A DNA stretch of 64,000 nt from Methylobacterium organophilum (GCF_022179465.1 NZ_BPQV01000011.1:124001-188000), one strand, 5' to 3'; positions 1-9,479 are shown, counted from the first letter of the stretch. Notes: generated by a model from the sequence alone, not told the origin. A program made the numbers and translations.

Positions 1-369
1 ATTCCTGAAGGCATCGGCAGAGGTTTCCGTGATGCCGTCACGCTTGGCAGGCAGCGCGAACACCTGACGCGCCCGGTGCGCTTGCTTTCAACAGGAGGGT
101 TCGACTTCAGGAAGAGGCAAATCCGTTCGCCCTTCCCCAGCAACACCTGACCGACATCACGCCCGGCCAGAGCCATAGCCCGGAACATCCTGGGCTCCAC
201 TGTCCCTCTTCACCGAACCGATGGTCCCTCGCGCAGCGGCCTCGGAAACATCAGGCGGCGCGCCGCCTCGGGCCGGATCCGCTCGGATTGCCTCGGATCG
301 TCGGCTCTCGGTCCTGGCGACAACCGGGCCTTCCTTCAACGAACCGGATCCGATTCGTCGGAATGCGCT
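1..369. other. Left-edge stretch without a confident gene
   Basis: I see no convincing gene here. A forward frame is open from base 1 to a stop near 150, and a reverse-strand frame is open across the same bases, but neither has a recognisable domain and both run off the edge. The rest, up to the stop codon of the YbdD-like gene at 370, has only short overlapping frames. No clear terminator hairpin was found. Confidence 0.4.
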
Positions 370-600
370 CTAGCAGCAACGGAAGCCGCCGGTATTGCCG
401 ACGCCGAAGCGCGCATTCTCCCGGTTCCGGAAGAACTCGCGCTCGGTCATCGGCGTCTGGTCGGGGTGGGTCTTGGCGATGTGGGCGACATAAGCCCCAT
501 AGTCGCCCTGTCCCACCATCAGGCGCGCACCGTCGCAGACGCATTTGCTGAACGCCTTGAAGCGTGCGCGAAAGTCCTGCGAGGATGCGGCCGTGGCCAT
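370..600 (-). CDS. YbdD/YjiX family small protein (CstA partner)
   Basis: A 76-residue protein of the YbdD/YjiX family, which is typically encoded directly downstream of a CstA/BtsT pyruvate-peptide transporter and is thought to support transport. The family look is clear in the C-terminal part: an ERxFFRxRxxxRF segment around residues 53-65 and a Gly-Cys tail ending GGFRCC. The gene starts 8 bases after the cstA stop on the same strand, so the two are surely one operon. A longer upstream start in the same frame would lie inside cstA and is unlikely; the ATG at 598-600 gives normal family length. Confidence 0.85.
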   Translation of the reverse strand: MATAASSQDFRARFKAFSKCVCDGARLMVGQGDYGAYVAHIAKTHPDQTPMTEREFFRNRENARFGVGNTGGFRCC

Positions 601-608
601 GGCTTGTC

Positions 609-2666
609 CTACTCCGCAGGCGCCAGCTTGGGATCGGCCTCGAGGGCCGTCCAGCGATCGGCGCGGTAAGCCTTGACGCAGGCCATGATGCCGAAGGCCG
701 CGATCGCCACCACGAGCCCCACGAACATCACGGCGAGCACCGCGTCGACGCGATCGTTGAAGACGATCTTGTGCATGTCGGCCATGTTCTTGGCCGGGCC
801 CAGGACCTTGCCCTCCGCGATCGCGGTCGAGAAGCGGTCTGCATGGGCGAGGAAGCCGATCTTCGCGTCGGGCGAGAAGATCTTCTGCCAGCCCGCCGTC
901 AGCGTGCAGACGCACAGCCACACGGTGGGGATGATCGTGACGAAGGCGTAGCGCTCGCGCTTCATCTTGAAGATCACCACGGTGGCGAGCGTCAGCGCCA
1001 CGGCCGCGAGCATCTGGTTCGAGATGCCGAAGAGCGGCCACAGGGTGTAGATGCCGCCGAGCGGGTCGGTGACGCCCTGGTAGAGGAAGTAGCCCCAGGC
1101 GCCGACGCAGAGCGCGGTCGCGAACACGCTCGGCACCCAGGACGAGGTGTTCTTGAAGGCCGGCGAGACGAGGCCGAGCAGGTCCTGCAGCATGAAGCGG
1201 CCCGCCCGCGTGCCCGCATCCACCGCGGTGAGGATGAAGAGCGCCTCGAACAGGATCGCGAAGTGGTACCAGAAGGCCATCATCGCCTTGCCGCCGATGG
1301 CCGAGGAGATGATGTGCGCCATGCCGACGGCGAGCGTCGGGGCGCCGCCTGCGCGGGAGATGATCGAGTGCTCGCCGACATCCTGTGCGGTCTGGGCGAG
1401 GATCTCGGGCGCGATCGGGAAGCCGAGCTTGGTCACGGCCGCGGCCGCGGTCTCCGGCGTGGTACCGACCAGGGCGCCCGGCGAGTTCATGGTGAAGTAG
1501 ACGCCCGGATCGATCACGCTCGCGGCCACCAGCGCCATGATGGCGACGAAGCTCTCCATGAGCATGCCGCCATAGCCGATGAAGCGCGTGTCGATCTCAT
1601 TGTCGACGAGCTTCGGGGTGGTGCCCGAAGCGATCAGGGAGTGGAAGCCCGAGACGGCGCCGCAGGCGATGGTGATGAACAGGAACGGGAACAGGCCGCC
1701 CGCCCAGACCGGGCCCGTGCCGTCCACGAACTTCGTGACCGCCGGCATCTGCATCTGCGGAGCGACGAAGACGATACCGATGGCAAGGCCGACGATGGTG
1801 CCGATCTTGAGGAAGGTGGAGAGGTAGTCGCGCGGCGCGAGGAGCAGCCAGACGGGCAGGATCGCGGCGACGAAGCCGTAGCCGATCAGCATCCAGGTGA
1901 GCTGCGTGCCGGTGAAGGTGAAGGCCGGGCCCCAGAAGGGATCAGCCGCGATCCGGCCGCCATAGACGATGGCGGCCATGAGCAGGATGAAGCCGATGAC
2001 CGAGACCTCGCCGACCTTGCCGGGGCGGATGTAGCGCGCATAGAGGCCCATCAGGATCGCGATCGGGATCGTCGCCGCGACGGTGAAGCTGCCCCAGGGG
2101 CTCTCGGCCAACGCCTTGACCACCACCATCGCCAGCACGGCGAGCAGGATGATCATGATCATGAAGGTGCCGAACAACGCGATCACGCCGGGGATCACAC
2201 CGAGCTCGGCCCGGATCAACTCGCCCAGCGAGCGCCCGTCGCGCCGCATCGAGATGAACAGGACCATGAAGTCCTGCACGGCGCCGGCGAGCACGACGCC
2301 GGCCAGGATCCAGAGCATGCCCGGCAGGTAGCCCATCTGCGCGGCGAGCACCGGGCCGACCAGCGGACCGGCGCCGGCGATGGCGGCGAAGTGGTGGCCG
2401 AACAGGACGGTCCTGTTGGTGGGGACGAAATCGAGCCCGTCGTTGTGACGGTGGGCCGGGGTCTGGCGCTTCGGATCGAGGCGCATGACCTTGTCGGCGA
2501 TGAAGAGCGAGTAATAGCGATAGGCGATCAAGTAGACGCAGACCGCAGCGACGACGACCCAGAGGGCGTTGATGCTTTCACCACGCTGCGTGGCGACGAT
2601 CGCGAGAGCCGCGGCGCCCAGGGCGCCGACAAGGGCCCAGGGGCCGTGTTTCTGTACCGCGCCCAT
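609..2666 (-). CDS. cstA: Carbon starvation protein CstA-type transporter
   Basis: A 685-residue polytopic inner-membrane protein of the CstA/BtsT family, proton-coupled importers of pyruvate and possibly peptides induced in carbon limitation. The frame shows more than fifteen hydrophobic segments. It also has family-typical stretches such as the early DGxDFVPTNRxVLFGHHFAAIAGAGPLVGP region (residues ~70-100), where I read the sequence as canonical and unbroken. The start chosen is the ATG at 2664-2666, preceded by a GGAGAG ribosome site; the open frame extends 22 codons further without a better start. The small YbdD-like gene follows 8 bases downstream. Confidence 0.93.
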   Translation of the reverse strand: MGAVQKHGPWALVGALGAAALAIVATQRGESINALWVVVAAVCVYLIAYRYYSLFIADKVMRLDPKRQTPAHRHNDGLDFVPTNRTVLFGHHFAAIAGAGPLVGPVLAAQMGYLPGMLWILAGVVLAGAVQDFMVLFISMRRDGRSLGELIRAELGVIPGVIALFGTFMIMIILLAVLAMVVVKALAESPWGSFTVAATIPIAILMGLYARYIRPGKVGEVSVIGFILLMAAIVYGGRIAADPFWGPAFTFTGTQLTWMLIGYGFVAAILPVWLLLAPRDYLSTFLKIGTIVGLAIGIVFVAPQMQMPAVTKFVDGTGPVWAGGLFPFLFITIACGAVSGFHSLIASGTTPKLVDNEIDTRFIGYGGMLMESFVAIMALVAASVIDPGVYFTMNSPGALVGTTPETAAAAVTKLGFPIAPEILAQTAQDVGEHSIISRAGGAPTLAVGMAHIISSAIGGKAMMAFWYHFAILFEALFILTAVDAGTRAGRFMLQDLLGLVSPAFKNTSSWVPSVFATALCVGAWGYFLYQGVTDPLGGIYTLWPLFGISNQMLAAVALTLATVVIFKMKRERYAFVTIIPTVWLCVCTLTAGWQKIFSPDAKIGFLAHADRFSTAIAEGKVLGPAKNMADMHKIVFNDRVDAVLAVMFVGLVVAIAAFGIMACVKAYRADRWTALEADPKLAPAE

Positions 2667-2835
2667 TGACGCTTCTCTCCGTGCTCGGCCGCATTTTTGA
2701 CTCAGACGGCCTTCGCGGCTGGTTTGACGCAAATTCCCGCCGAAGGCCAGTTGCCGCGATTACACACGGAGCGATCCGTGAGTCATCCCCGTGACATCGG
2801 CGGGGAACGCCGTCTCCGGAAGAGACGCGCGAAAC

Positions 2836-3465
2836 TCAATCGAGCAGGATGACGCGGTTCGGGATCTCGTCGCCGGCCGTGTCGCCGGGCAGCTCCGCGG
2901 CGAGCACCGCGCCGACCCGCTCCACCGCCGCGACCAACCCGGCGGCGAGGTCGCCCCGAGCCGCCTGGGCGAGCAGGGCCGCGACCGCGCCCCGCCAGGT
3001 TTCCTCCGGCACCCGGGCGCGCACGCCCGCATCCGCCACGATCTCGGCGTAGCGCTCGGCCAAGGAGACGTAGATCAGCACGCCGGTGCGCGCCCGCGTC
3101 CGCGTCAGGCCGTGGGCATGGAATTCCCGCCGGGCCGCCTCGTGCGCCCGCGCCCTCCGGATGCGGCGCGGGACGAGGAACGGGCGCAGGCGCTCGGCGG
3201 AGGAGAGCGCCAGCACCGCGAGGACGAACCCGGCCTGCGCCAGGGCAATCTCCGCCGCGCTCAGATCCGTCGCCAGGATCAGCGGCCAGGGCACCGCGAG
3301 GGCGACGAGGAGCGCCAGGGCGAGCCCGGCGGAGCGGTAGAGCCCGGCCCGGGCGGAGACCAGCACCACGATCTCGCCGCTGGTGCCGCGCTCCGCCCGG
3401 CCGATCGCCGCCGTGACGCGGGCGCATTCCGCCGCCGACAGGGGCGAGACCCTTCTACCAGTCAC
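2836..3465 (-). CDS. TPM-domain membrane protein
   Basis: About 209 residues. A short soluble N-terminus is followed by two close hydrophobic segments (roughly residues 45-90) and then a TPM-type domain with the TGVLIYVSLAERYAEIVAD stretch. TPM domains (YgcG/psb32-like) are phosphatase-like modules of membrane-associated proteins; the bacterial role is uncertain. I chose the GTG at 3463-3465, which overlaps the upstream stop by 11 bases and implies translational coupling. The frame is open further upstream inside the preceding gene, but that reading is Gly/Ala-rich shadow. It ends a three-gene run with the larger TPM protein and LemA. Confidence 0.8.
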   Translation of the reverse strand: MTGRRVSPLSAAECARVTAAIGRAERGTSGEIVVLVSARAGLYRSAGLALALLVALAVPWPLILATDLSAAEIALAQAGFVLAVLALSSAERLRPFLVPRRIRRARAHEAARREFHAHGLTRTRARTGVLIYVSLAERYAEIVADAGVRARVPEETWRGAVAALLAQAARGDLAAGLVAAVERVGAVLAAELPGDTAGDEIPNRVILLD

Positions 3466-4258
3466 CGGAGGCCCCTCCCCCGCCCGAGGATCCGCCGCCG
3501 CCGGAGAAACCGCCCCCGGAGAAGCCGCCGCCATCGGAGAAGCCGCCGCCCCAACCGCCGGAGGGACCCGGCACCACGATGAAGCCGCCGCCGCGCCCGA
3601 GACGCCCGGAGCGGGCGCTCATGCGCCAGACCAGGAAGACGAGGACGAGGATCACCACGATCCAGACCACCACGAGGGCGGGATCGACCGCGTCCTCGCG
3701 CACCTGGGCCCGGCGCTGCCATTCCTCGGCGTCGCCGGTGAGGATCGAGAGCATGGCGTCGACCCCGGCCTCGATCCCGCCGGCGAAGTCGTTCTGCTTG
3801 AAGCGCGGCGTGATCGCCGTGGTGATGATGACCTTGGTCAGCGCGTCGGTGAGCGCACCTTCGAGCCCGTAACCGACCTCGATCCGCACCTTGCGCTCGG
3901 AGGGGGCGACGAGGAGCAGGGCGCCGTTGTTCGTCTTCTTCTGCCCGAGGCCCCAGGCCCGGAACAGGCGGTTGGCGTAATCCTCGACCGTGAGGCCCTG
4001 CAGGCTCGGCACGGTGGCGACGACGAGCTGGTCCGTCGTCTTGTCCTCGTGCGCCTTGAGCTTGCCCTCGATGCGGGCGCGCGCCTCCGGAGCGAGGAGA
4101 TGAGCGTCGTCGACGACGCGGCCGGTCAGCTTCGGCCAGTCCGGCTCCGCGGCGGAGGCAAGGCTCGAGGCGACGACGAGCAGCACCAGCACGAGCGGCG
4201 CGATCAGGAGCCGCCCGATCTCCCTCGCCCCGATCCTCGGCTGGCGCGTGTTGTCCAC
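3455..4258 (-). CDS. YgcG-type TPM-domain protein with Gly/Ser-rich tail
   Basis: A 267-residue exported membrane protein. Residues ~17-37 form a hydrophobic signal or anchor ending in ASA. The TPM domain occupies ~45-170 and contains the VVDDAHLLAPEARARIE start, NNGALLLVAPSERKVRIEVG core and a late GIEAGVDAML helix. A second membrane span follows at ~195-215. The last 45 residues are almost only Gly and Ser, ending GASGDW, as in many YgcG homologues. It lies 10 bases downstream of lemA on the same strand; LemA plus TPM pairs are common. Confidence 0.88.
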   Translation of the reverse strand: MDNTRQPRIGAREIGRLLIAPLVLVLLVVASSLASAAEPDWPKLTGRVVDDAHLLAPEARARIEGKLKAHEDKTTDQLVVATVPSLQGLTVEDYANRLFRAWGLGQKKTNNGALLLVAPSERKVRIEVGYGLEGALTDALTKVIITTAITPRFKQNDFAGGIEAGVDAMLSILTGDAEEWQRRAQVREDAVDPALVVVWIVVILVLVFLVWRMSARSGRLGRGGGFIVVPGPSGGWGGGFSDGGGFSGGGFSGGGGSSGGGGASGDW

Positions 4259-4268
4259 GGCGTCGCAG

Positions 4269-4904
4269 CTAGAACTTCACGTTCGGCGGCCGGTCGGCAT
4301 TGGGCGTGGCCGAGAAGGTCTCCATCGGCTTCGCCTCGGGGTAGAACCAGCCTGCGATCCAGCGGCCGGGAATGGTCCGGATCTCGGTGTTGTAGGCCTG
4401 GACGGCCTGGATGTAGTCGCGCCGCGCCACGGCGATGCGGTTCTCGGTGCCCTCGAGCTGCGATTGCAAGGCGAGGAAGTTCTGGTTCGACTTCAGGTCC
4501 GGATAGGCCTCGACGCTGGCGAGCAGCCGCCCGAGGGCGCCGGAGAGCTGGTTCTGCGCGTCCTGGAACTGCTTGAACTTCGCCGGATCGGTCACGGTCG
4601 AGGCATCGACCTGCACGCTGGTGGCTTTGGCGCGGGCCTCGGTCACCTTGGTCAGGGTCTCCTGCTCCTGCTTGGCGTAGCCCTTCACCGTCTCGACGAG
4701 GTTCGGGATCAGGTCGGCCCGGCGCTGGTACTGGTTCTGCACCTCGCTCCAGGCGGATTTCGCCTGCTCCTCCAGGGTCGGCACGCGGTTGACGGCGCCG
4801 CAGCCCGAGAGGCAGCCGGCGAAGAGCGCCACGATGAGGGCGCTGAGCAGGCGGCCGATCACCGGCACCCGAGAGGAGAGGCCGGAATCCGCAGTCGAAC
4901 GCAT
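4269..4904 (-). CDS. lemA: LemA family protein
   Basis: A 211-residue LemA-family protein: short cytoplasmic N-terminus, a hydrophobic segment with a lipobox-like LSGC around residue 33, then a long helical bundle. The family signature QYQRRADLIPNLVETVKGY is intact near residues 60-78. The C-terminal WFYPEAKPMETF block is also typical. LemA proteins are membrane-anchored helical proteins of uncertain function, often beside TPM proteins as here. The open frame extends to 5591 in-frame, but the ATG at 4902-4904 gives the family's normal length; the upstream part would overlap the forward SelW-like gene. Confidence 0.9.
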   Translation of the reverse strand: MRSTADSGLSSRVPVIGRLLSALIVALFAGCLSGCGAVNRVPTLEEQAKSAWSEVQNQYQRRADLIPNLVETVKGYAKQEQETLTKVTEARAKATSVQVDASTVTDPAKFKQFQDAQNQLSGALGRLLASVEAYPDLKSNQNFLALQSQLEGTENRIAVARRDYIQAVQAYNTEIRTIPGRWIAGWFYPEAKPMETFSATPNADRPPNVKF

Positions 4905-5078
4905 CGGGATATCCTCGTGGACGAAGCCGCCCGCCCCGGCACGGCCGGAGCGAGCTTGACGGGAGCGCCGCCTGCCGGCGGAGATAGGTGCGACATCGCG
5001 CCAGGGAAAGGGCTGGGCGGGACGGACCCGATGAAAGGCGGCGCGTCCTGGGACGGCCTCACCATCGATTGAGCCCCC

Positions 5079-5423
5079 ATGCCATTGACAATGACGGGGT
5101 ATCCGGGCGCTTTCCCGGACATGGACGGAACGCCCCCCGCACAGGCCCCGAAGCCGCGGATCGCCATCACCTATTGCACGCAGTGCCAGTGGCTTCTGCG
5201 CTCGGCCTGGATGGCGCAGGAGCTGCTCTCGACTTTCCGCGACGATCTCGGCGAGGTCGCCCTGCGGCCGGGCACCGGCGGGATCTTCGTGATCACCTTC
5301 GGCGAGGAGACGCTCTGGGACCGCACCCGCGACGGCGGCTTCCCCGACGTGAAGACGCTGAAGCAGCGGGTCCGGGACCGGCTCGATCCGGGCCGCGATC
5401 TCGGCCATGTGGATCGGCCATGA
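5079..5423 (+). CDS. SelT/SelW/SelH (Rdx) family redox protein
   Basis: A 114-residue protein with an Rdx-type thioredoxin-like fold. The core starts near residue 27 with RIAITYCTQCQWLLRSAW, which carries the CxxC redox motif (both cysteines, no selenocysteine). A GTGGIFVITFGEETLWDR strand-turn region and a basic C-terminal helix follow. Bacterial SelW-like proteins are small cytosolic thiol oxidoreductases. Later in-frame ATGs at 5091 and 5121 are possible starts because the first ~25 residues are outside the domain. It is read away from lemA and lies just upstream of the sensor kinase. Confidence 0.87.
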   Translation: MPLTMTGYPGAFPDMDGTPPAQAPKPRIAITYCTQCQWLLRSAWMAQELLSTFRDDLGEVALRPGTGGIFVITFGEETLWDRTRDGGFPDVKTLKQRVRDRLDPGRDLGHVDRP

Positions 5424-5472
5424 GCGTGGCGATACACGTATTAGTTGTATCGCACGCCATCCCGGCTTTGCG

Positions 5473-7704
5473 ATGACGCTTGCCATGCGCCATGATGGGG
5501 CGGAGCCGGTTCCGACCGACCGAGCGCGCGAGCCCCGTCCCGCCTTGATTCGTCGCCTCTTCTCCCGGTTCGGCCAGCGCGGGTTCTCCACGCAGGTCTA
5601 CCTCGTGATGCTGGTGATCGCGTTGATCGGCCCCGGGCTGGTCTTCACGGCGATCCTGCTCGCCCGCTACGCGGCGACCGAGCGCTCCCGCTTCGAGCAG
5701 GATGCCCGCGAGAACGTGCGCGGCATCGCCCTCTCGATCGACCGCGACACCGCCGGCCTCATCTCCGTGCTGCAGACACTCGCCACCTCGCCGCGCCTGA
5801 AGGAAGGCGAGCTGCCCGGCTTCGACCTGCAGGCGCGGGCCGTGCGCGACGCGGTCGGCCTCGAGATCATGCTGCGGCGGCCCGACGGGCAGCAACTCGT
5901 GAACACGGCCCTGGCGCCGGGCGCGCCCCTGCCGGTCACCAGCCTGCCCTTCGACCGCGAGGTGCTGAACGGCGGCCAGCGCAGCTCCCTCGTCTCCGGC
6001 TACCTGCCGGCCGCCAATCCCGCCAAGGCGACCTACGCCGTGGCGGTGCCGGTGCGGAACGACGACGCCGTCGCCTACATCCTCAGCTTCTCCGTGCCGA
6101 TCCAGCGGCTCGACGGCCTGCTGGAGCGCGAGCGGGTCGAGGGTTGGACCAGCGGCGTGTCCGATCGCGACGGCATCGTGCTGGCGCGCCTGCCGCAGAT
6201 GGCCGGAGTGGTCGGCCATCCCCGCCTCGCGACCCTGCGCCAACGCCCGACCGAGACGCCCGGCGTGTGGGAAGGCAAGGACCGGGACCTGCACCCGGTC
6301 ACGGTGGTCGAGGCCCGCTCCCGCCTCAACGGCTGGACGGTCATCGCGAGCGTGCCCCGGGAACTCGTGAACTCGCGGACGCAGCGCTGGATCTGGGCCT
6401 TCGGCGGGTTCGGGCTCCTCGTGCTGGCGACCTCCTCCACCCTCACGGTCCATCTCTGGTCCCGGGTCGCGCGGCCGCTCCGGCAGCTCGCCGCCTCCGG
6501 GCCGGCCCTGTCCCGCGGGCAGGCGATTCCCCGCGTCGCCTCGCCGATCCACGAGATCCGCCGCCTCGGCGACGTGCTGTCGGAGGCCTCCCAGCGCCTG
6601 CGCACGCGGAGCGAGGAGCGCGACAAGGCCCTGGCCGAGACGCAGCGCGGCCTCTCGGCCCTGCGCGAGAGCGAGGCCCGCTTCCGCCACATGGCGGATT
6701 CGGCGCCGGCCCTGATCTGGATGACGGACGAGAAGGCGGAGATCGTCTTCGCCAACATGCATTTCGACCACCTGTTCGGGCGGCCGGCCTCGGACCTCTC
6801 CGGCGAAGGCTGGCGCCAGATCGTGCATCCGCCGGACCTGCCGGCTTTCTCCTCCCTGTTCCGGGAAGCCTTCGAGAATCGGGAGCCGTTCCGGGCGGAG
6901 ATGCGGGTGATCGACCGGGCCGGGGACGTGCGCTGGCTGCGCTGCGAGGGCGTGCCGCGCCTCGACGACCACGGCACCTTCCTCGGCTTCACCGGCTGCA
7001 ACGTCGACATCACCGATGCCAAACGCGCCGAGGAGCACCTGCTGCTCCTGATCCACGAGCTGAACCACCGGGTGAAGAACACCCTCGCCACGGTGCAGTC
7101 CATCGCCCTGCAATCCCTGCGCGGCCTCGACGGCGAGGAGGCGGAAACGGCCAAGAGCGCCTTCGAGGCCCGTCTGATCGCGCTCGCGCGCGCCCATGAC
7201 GTGCTGACCCGGGAGAGCTGGGAGGGCGCGGAGCTCGGCACGATCGTGGCCGACGCCATCCGGCCGCTGGAAGCGCCGGAGGGGCAGAAGGCGCGCTTCC
7301 TCGTCTCGGGGCCGCCCCTGCGCCTGCCGCCGCGCCTCGCCCTCTCCATCGCCATGGCCCTGCACGAACTCGGCACCAATGCCGTGAAATACGGCGCGCT
7401 CTCGCGGGAGGGCGGCCGAGTGCACATCGCCTGGAGCGTGCAGCGCGGCCCCGAGATCCGGCTCTCCCTGCGCTGGAGCGAGAGCGGCGGCCCACCGGTG
7501 ATGCCGCCCACGCGAACCGGCTTCGGCTCGCGCCTGATCGAGCGCAGCCTCGCCCGGGAGCTCGCCGGCGAGGTGAAGCTTGCCTACGAGCCGACCGGCG
7601 TGGTGTGCACGATCGATGCCCCAGTGCCGCCCCCGGGCCTGCTGGAGCGCCGCAGCGGTGTCAACGGCGCCACGACCCCTCCGCCCTTGCCGCTGGCCGG
7701 CTGA
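5473..7704 (+). CDS. HWE-family sensor histidine kinase with PAS domain
   Basis: About 743 residues. A first membrane helix (~43-69) precedes a periplasmic sensor region of ~235 residues resembling a Cache domain; a second helix lies at ~307-330. A PAS domain (~400-525) follows, then the phosphoacceptor block HELNHRVKNTLATVQS and an ATPase domain with LHELGTNAVKYGALS and a WSE motif. The His in the N-box plus WxE mark the HWE subfamily, common in alphaproteobacteria, where such kinases often feed the general stress response. I chose the ATG at 5473; the frame opens at 5407 inside the SelW-like gene. The following Crp/Fnr gene is convergent. Confidence 0.9.
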   Translation: MTLAMRHDGAEPVPTDRAREPRPALIRRLFSRFGQRGFSTQVYLVMLVIALIGPGLVFTAILLARYAATERSRFEQDARENVRGIALSIDRDTAGLISVLQTLATSPRLKEGELPGFDLQARAVRDAVGLEIMLRRPDGQQLVNTALAPGAPLPVTSLPFDREVLNGGQRSSLVSGYLPAANPAKATYAVAVPVRNDDAVAYILSFSVPIQRLDGLLERERVEGWTSGVSDRDGIVLARLPQMAGVVGHPRLATLRQRPTETPGVWEGKDRDLHPVTVVEARSRLNGWTVIASVPRELVNSRTQRWIWAFGGFGLLVLATSSTLTVHLWSRVARPLRQLAASGPALSRGQAIPRVASPIHEIRRLGDVLSEASQRLRTRSEERDKALAETQRGLSALRESEARFRHMADSAPALIWMTDEKAEIVFANMHFDHLFGRPASDLSGEGWRQIVHPPDLPAFSSLFREAFENREPFRAEMRVIDRAGDVRWLRCEGVPRLDDHGTFLGFTGCNVDITDAKRAEEHLLLLIHELNHRVKNTLATVQSIALQSLRGLDGEEAETAKSAFEARLIALARAHDVLTRESWEGAELGTIVADAIRPLEAPEGQKARFLVSGPPLRLPPRLALSIAMALHELGTNAVKYGALSREGGRVHIAWSVQRGPEIRLSLRWSESGGPPVMPPTRTGFGSRLIERSLARELAGEVKLAYEPTGVVCTIDAPVPPPGLLERRSGVNGATTPPPLPLAG

Positions 7705-7713
7705 CCCGTCGCC

Positions 7714-8457
7714 CTACTCGTCGGCCGCGTCGAGGTGCCGGCCCTCGTGGCCGAGATGCAGGTAATGCGGGTTGAACAGGGAATTGGCGGCGAGCGCCTG
7801 GAAATCGGGGATGGTCAGGTGCCGGCCCCGCAGCACGATCAGCCCGTTCGCCCGCAATTCCTGCAGCACCCGGTTGACGTGCACGTTCGACAGGCCGAGG
7901 GCGTCGGCGAGATCGACCTGGGTCACGGGCAGGTCGCAGGAGGTCGCGTCGGCCAGCCCCACGGCCTGCATGCGCAGGAACAGCTCGCACAGGAGATGGC
8001 CGAGCCGCTCGGCGGCGGTCCGCTGACCGATGCTGACGGTCCATTCCCGCTGGATCGAGAACCGGACCGCGATCTCCCAGGACAGGCTCTGGGCGATCCG
8101 CGGGTGCCGCTCGGCCAGGGCCAGGAGCCCCTCCCGGCCGAGCTCCGCCAGGGTGACCGCGTTCATCGTGCCGATCGAGTGATCCATCTCGCGCAGCGAG
8201 AAGACGTGGCTGTCGAAATGATCGCCGGGCACGAAGAAGGCGATGATCTGGCGCCGCCCATCCTCGAGCTGCTTGTAGCGGCAGGCCCAGCCTTCGAGGA
8301 TCAGGTTGATGTTCTCGAGCGTATCGCCTTCGCGGATGATGTCTTCCCGGGCGCCGACACGACGGATCTTGACGCGGGAGATCTCGTTCAGAGCCTTCGT
8401 TTCCTCGGCCGAGAGGCGCGTGAAGCACCCGAGTTTTCGGACAAGGGGACTTTCCAT
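7714..8457 (-). CDS. Crp/Fnr family transcriptional regulator
   Basis: A 247-residue regulator with an N-terminal cyclic-nucleotide-binding-like beta-roll (~15-130, including IIREGDTLENINLILEG and the PGDHFDSHVF turn). A long dimer helix and a C-terminal winged helix-turn-helix follow, with LPVTQVDLADALGLSNVHVN as the recognition region. The N-terminal cysteine pattern of oxygen-sensing Fnr is absent, so the signal is unknown. This compact class is frequent in Methylobacterium and rhizobia. It is convergent with the HWE kinase gene; a functional link is not shown. Confidence 0.88.
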   Translation of the reverse strand: MESPLVRKLGCFTRLSAEETKALNEISRVKIRRVGAREDIIREGDTLENINLILEGWACRYKQLEDGRRQIIAFFVPGDHFDSHVFSLREMDHSIGTMNAVTLAELGREGLLALAERHPRIAQSLSWEIAVRFSIQREWTVSIGQRTAAERLGHLLCELFLRMQAVGLADATSCDLPVTQVDLADALGLSNVHVNRVLQELRANGLIVLRGRHLTIPDFQALAANSLFNPHYLHLGHEGRHLDAADE

Positions 8458-8594
8458 CGAACTCCGAGACTCCTCTCCCGGGGTCCGTCATAGCCGTGCC
8501 TCGGCCGGCCCGAGTTAACGCACGATAACTTCCGGAGTGCCACGAACCGTAAAGTAAAGCTTTTTTCTCGCGGAATGGTTGCATCGCTGGATCG

Positions 8595-9479
8595 TCAGCG
8601 GGGCGGCTCGGGACGCCGGGCCGCGACCATGCGGGCTACCGCGGCGATCGCAGCGTCCCGGGGCTCCAGGCCGAGGGAGCTTCCCGTGAGAAAGACCGCA
8701 ACGACGAGAGGAGCCTTGCCCGGCGGCTGGAGGAGTCCGACATCGTTCGCGCTGCCCCGCTCGCCGGTTCCGGTCTTGTCGCCGACGCGCCAATCCTCCG
8801 GCACCCCGGCGCGCAGCCGCGCCGCCCCCGTACGGCACGCCTCCAGCCATCCGATCAGCCGCGCGCGGGACCCGGACGCCAGGGCATCGCCCAGGAGCAG
8901 CGCCCGGAGGGTCTCGGCCATGGCTTCCGGCGTGGTGGTGTCGCGGGGATCGCCGGACAACGCCTCGTTGAGATCGGGCTCGGTCCGGTCGAGCCGTGTC
9001 GTGGCGTCGCCGATCCCACGCAGGAAGGCGGTGAGCCCGGCCGGACCGCCGATGGCGGCGAGCAGCAGGTTGCCGGCGGTGTTGTCGCTCAGGGTGATCG
9101 CCGCCGCGCAGAGATCCGCCAGGGTCATCCCCTCCCCCACATGCGTGCCGGTGACGGGGGAATACGGGACGAGGGCCTCCGGGCCGTAGGCGACGCGGCG
9201 ATCGAGGCTGTCCCGCCCGGCCTCGACGGCCTTGAGGACGGCGGCAGCCGCAAGCGGCTTGAACGTGCTGCAGAGGGGGAAGCGCTCGCTGGCCCGCCAG
9301 CCGAGACGGCTGCCGTCCCCGGTATCGAGGACGAAGGCGCCGAGCCGGCCGCCGGAGGCGGCCTCGATCGCCGCGAAGCCCTCCGGCGCCTCCCCCGCCG
9401 CCGCGATCGCCCGGAGCGGCGGGAGAGCCGACAGGCTCCCGGCCAAGCCGCCCGCCAGCAGGTGCCGTCTGCCGATCAT
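8595..9479 (-). CDS. bla: Class A beta-lactamase with Tat-type signal
   Basis: A 294-residue serine beta-lactamase. All class A motifs can be read: the active-site STFK, the SDN loop in TLSDNTAGNLL, the omega-loop EPDLNEA with the general-base Glu, and KTGTG near the C-terminus. The N-terminus MIGRRHLLAGGLAGSL carries a twin-arginine pair before a hydrophobic stretch, indicating Tat export to the periplasm. The open frame extends to 9671, but that part overlaps the divergent acyl-CoA synthetase promoter; the ATG at 9477-9479 starts the signal peptide. No LysR-type ampR neighbour is present, so regulation is not evident. Confidence 0.92.
   Translation of the reverse strand: MIGRRHLLAGGLAGSLSALPPLRAIAAAGEAPEGFAAIEAASGGRLGAFVLDTGDGSRLGWRASERFPLCSTFKPLAAAAVLKAVEAGRDSLDRRVAYGPEALVPYSPVTGTHVGEGMTLADLCAAAITLSDNTAGNLLLAAIGGPAGLTAFLRGIGDATTRLDRTEPDLNEALSGDPRDTTTPEAMAETLRALLLGDALASGSRARLIGWLEACRTGAARLRAGVPEDWRVGDKTGTGERGSANDVGLLQPPGKAPLVVAVFLTGSSLGLEPRDAAIAAVARMVAARRPEPPR

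Noticed and set aside
564-2669. 701-residue forward frame antisense to cstA
   Set aside because: Composition is His/Asp/Arg-rich without domains; it is the mirror of the well-supported transporter in GC-rich DNA.
5293-7425. 710-residue reverse frame across the sensor kinase
   Set aside because: The forward frame has complete PAS, HWE and ATPase motifs; the reverse reading is low-complexity shadow.
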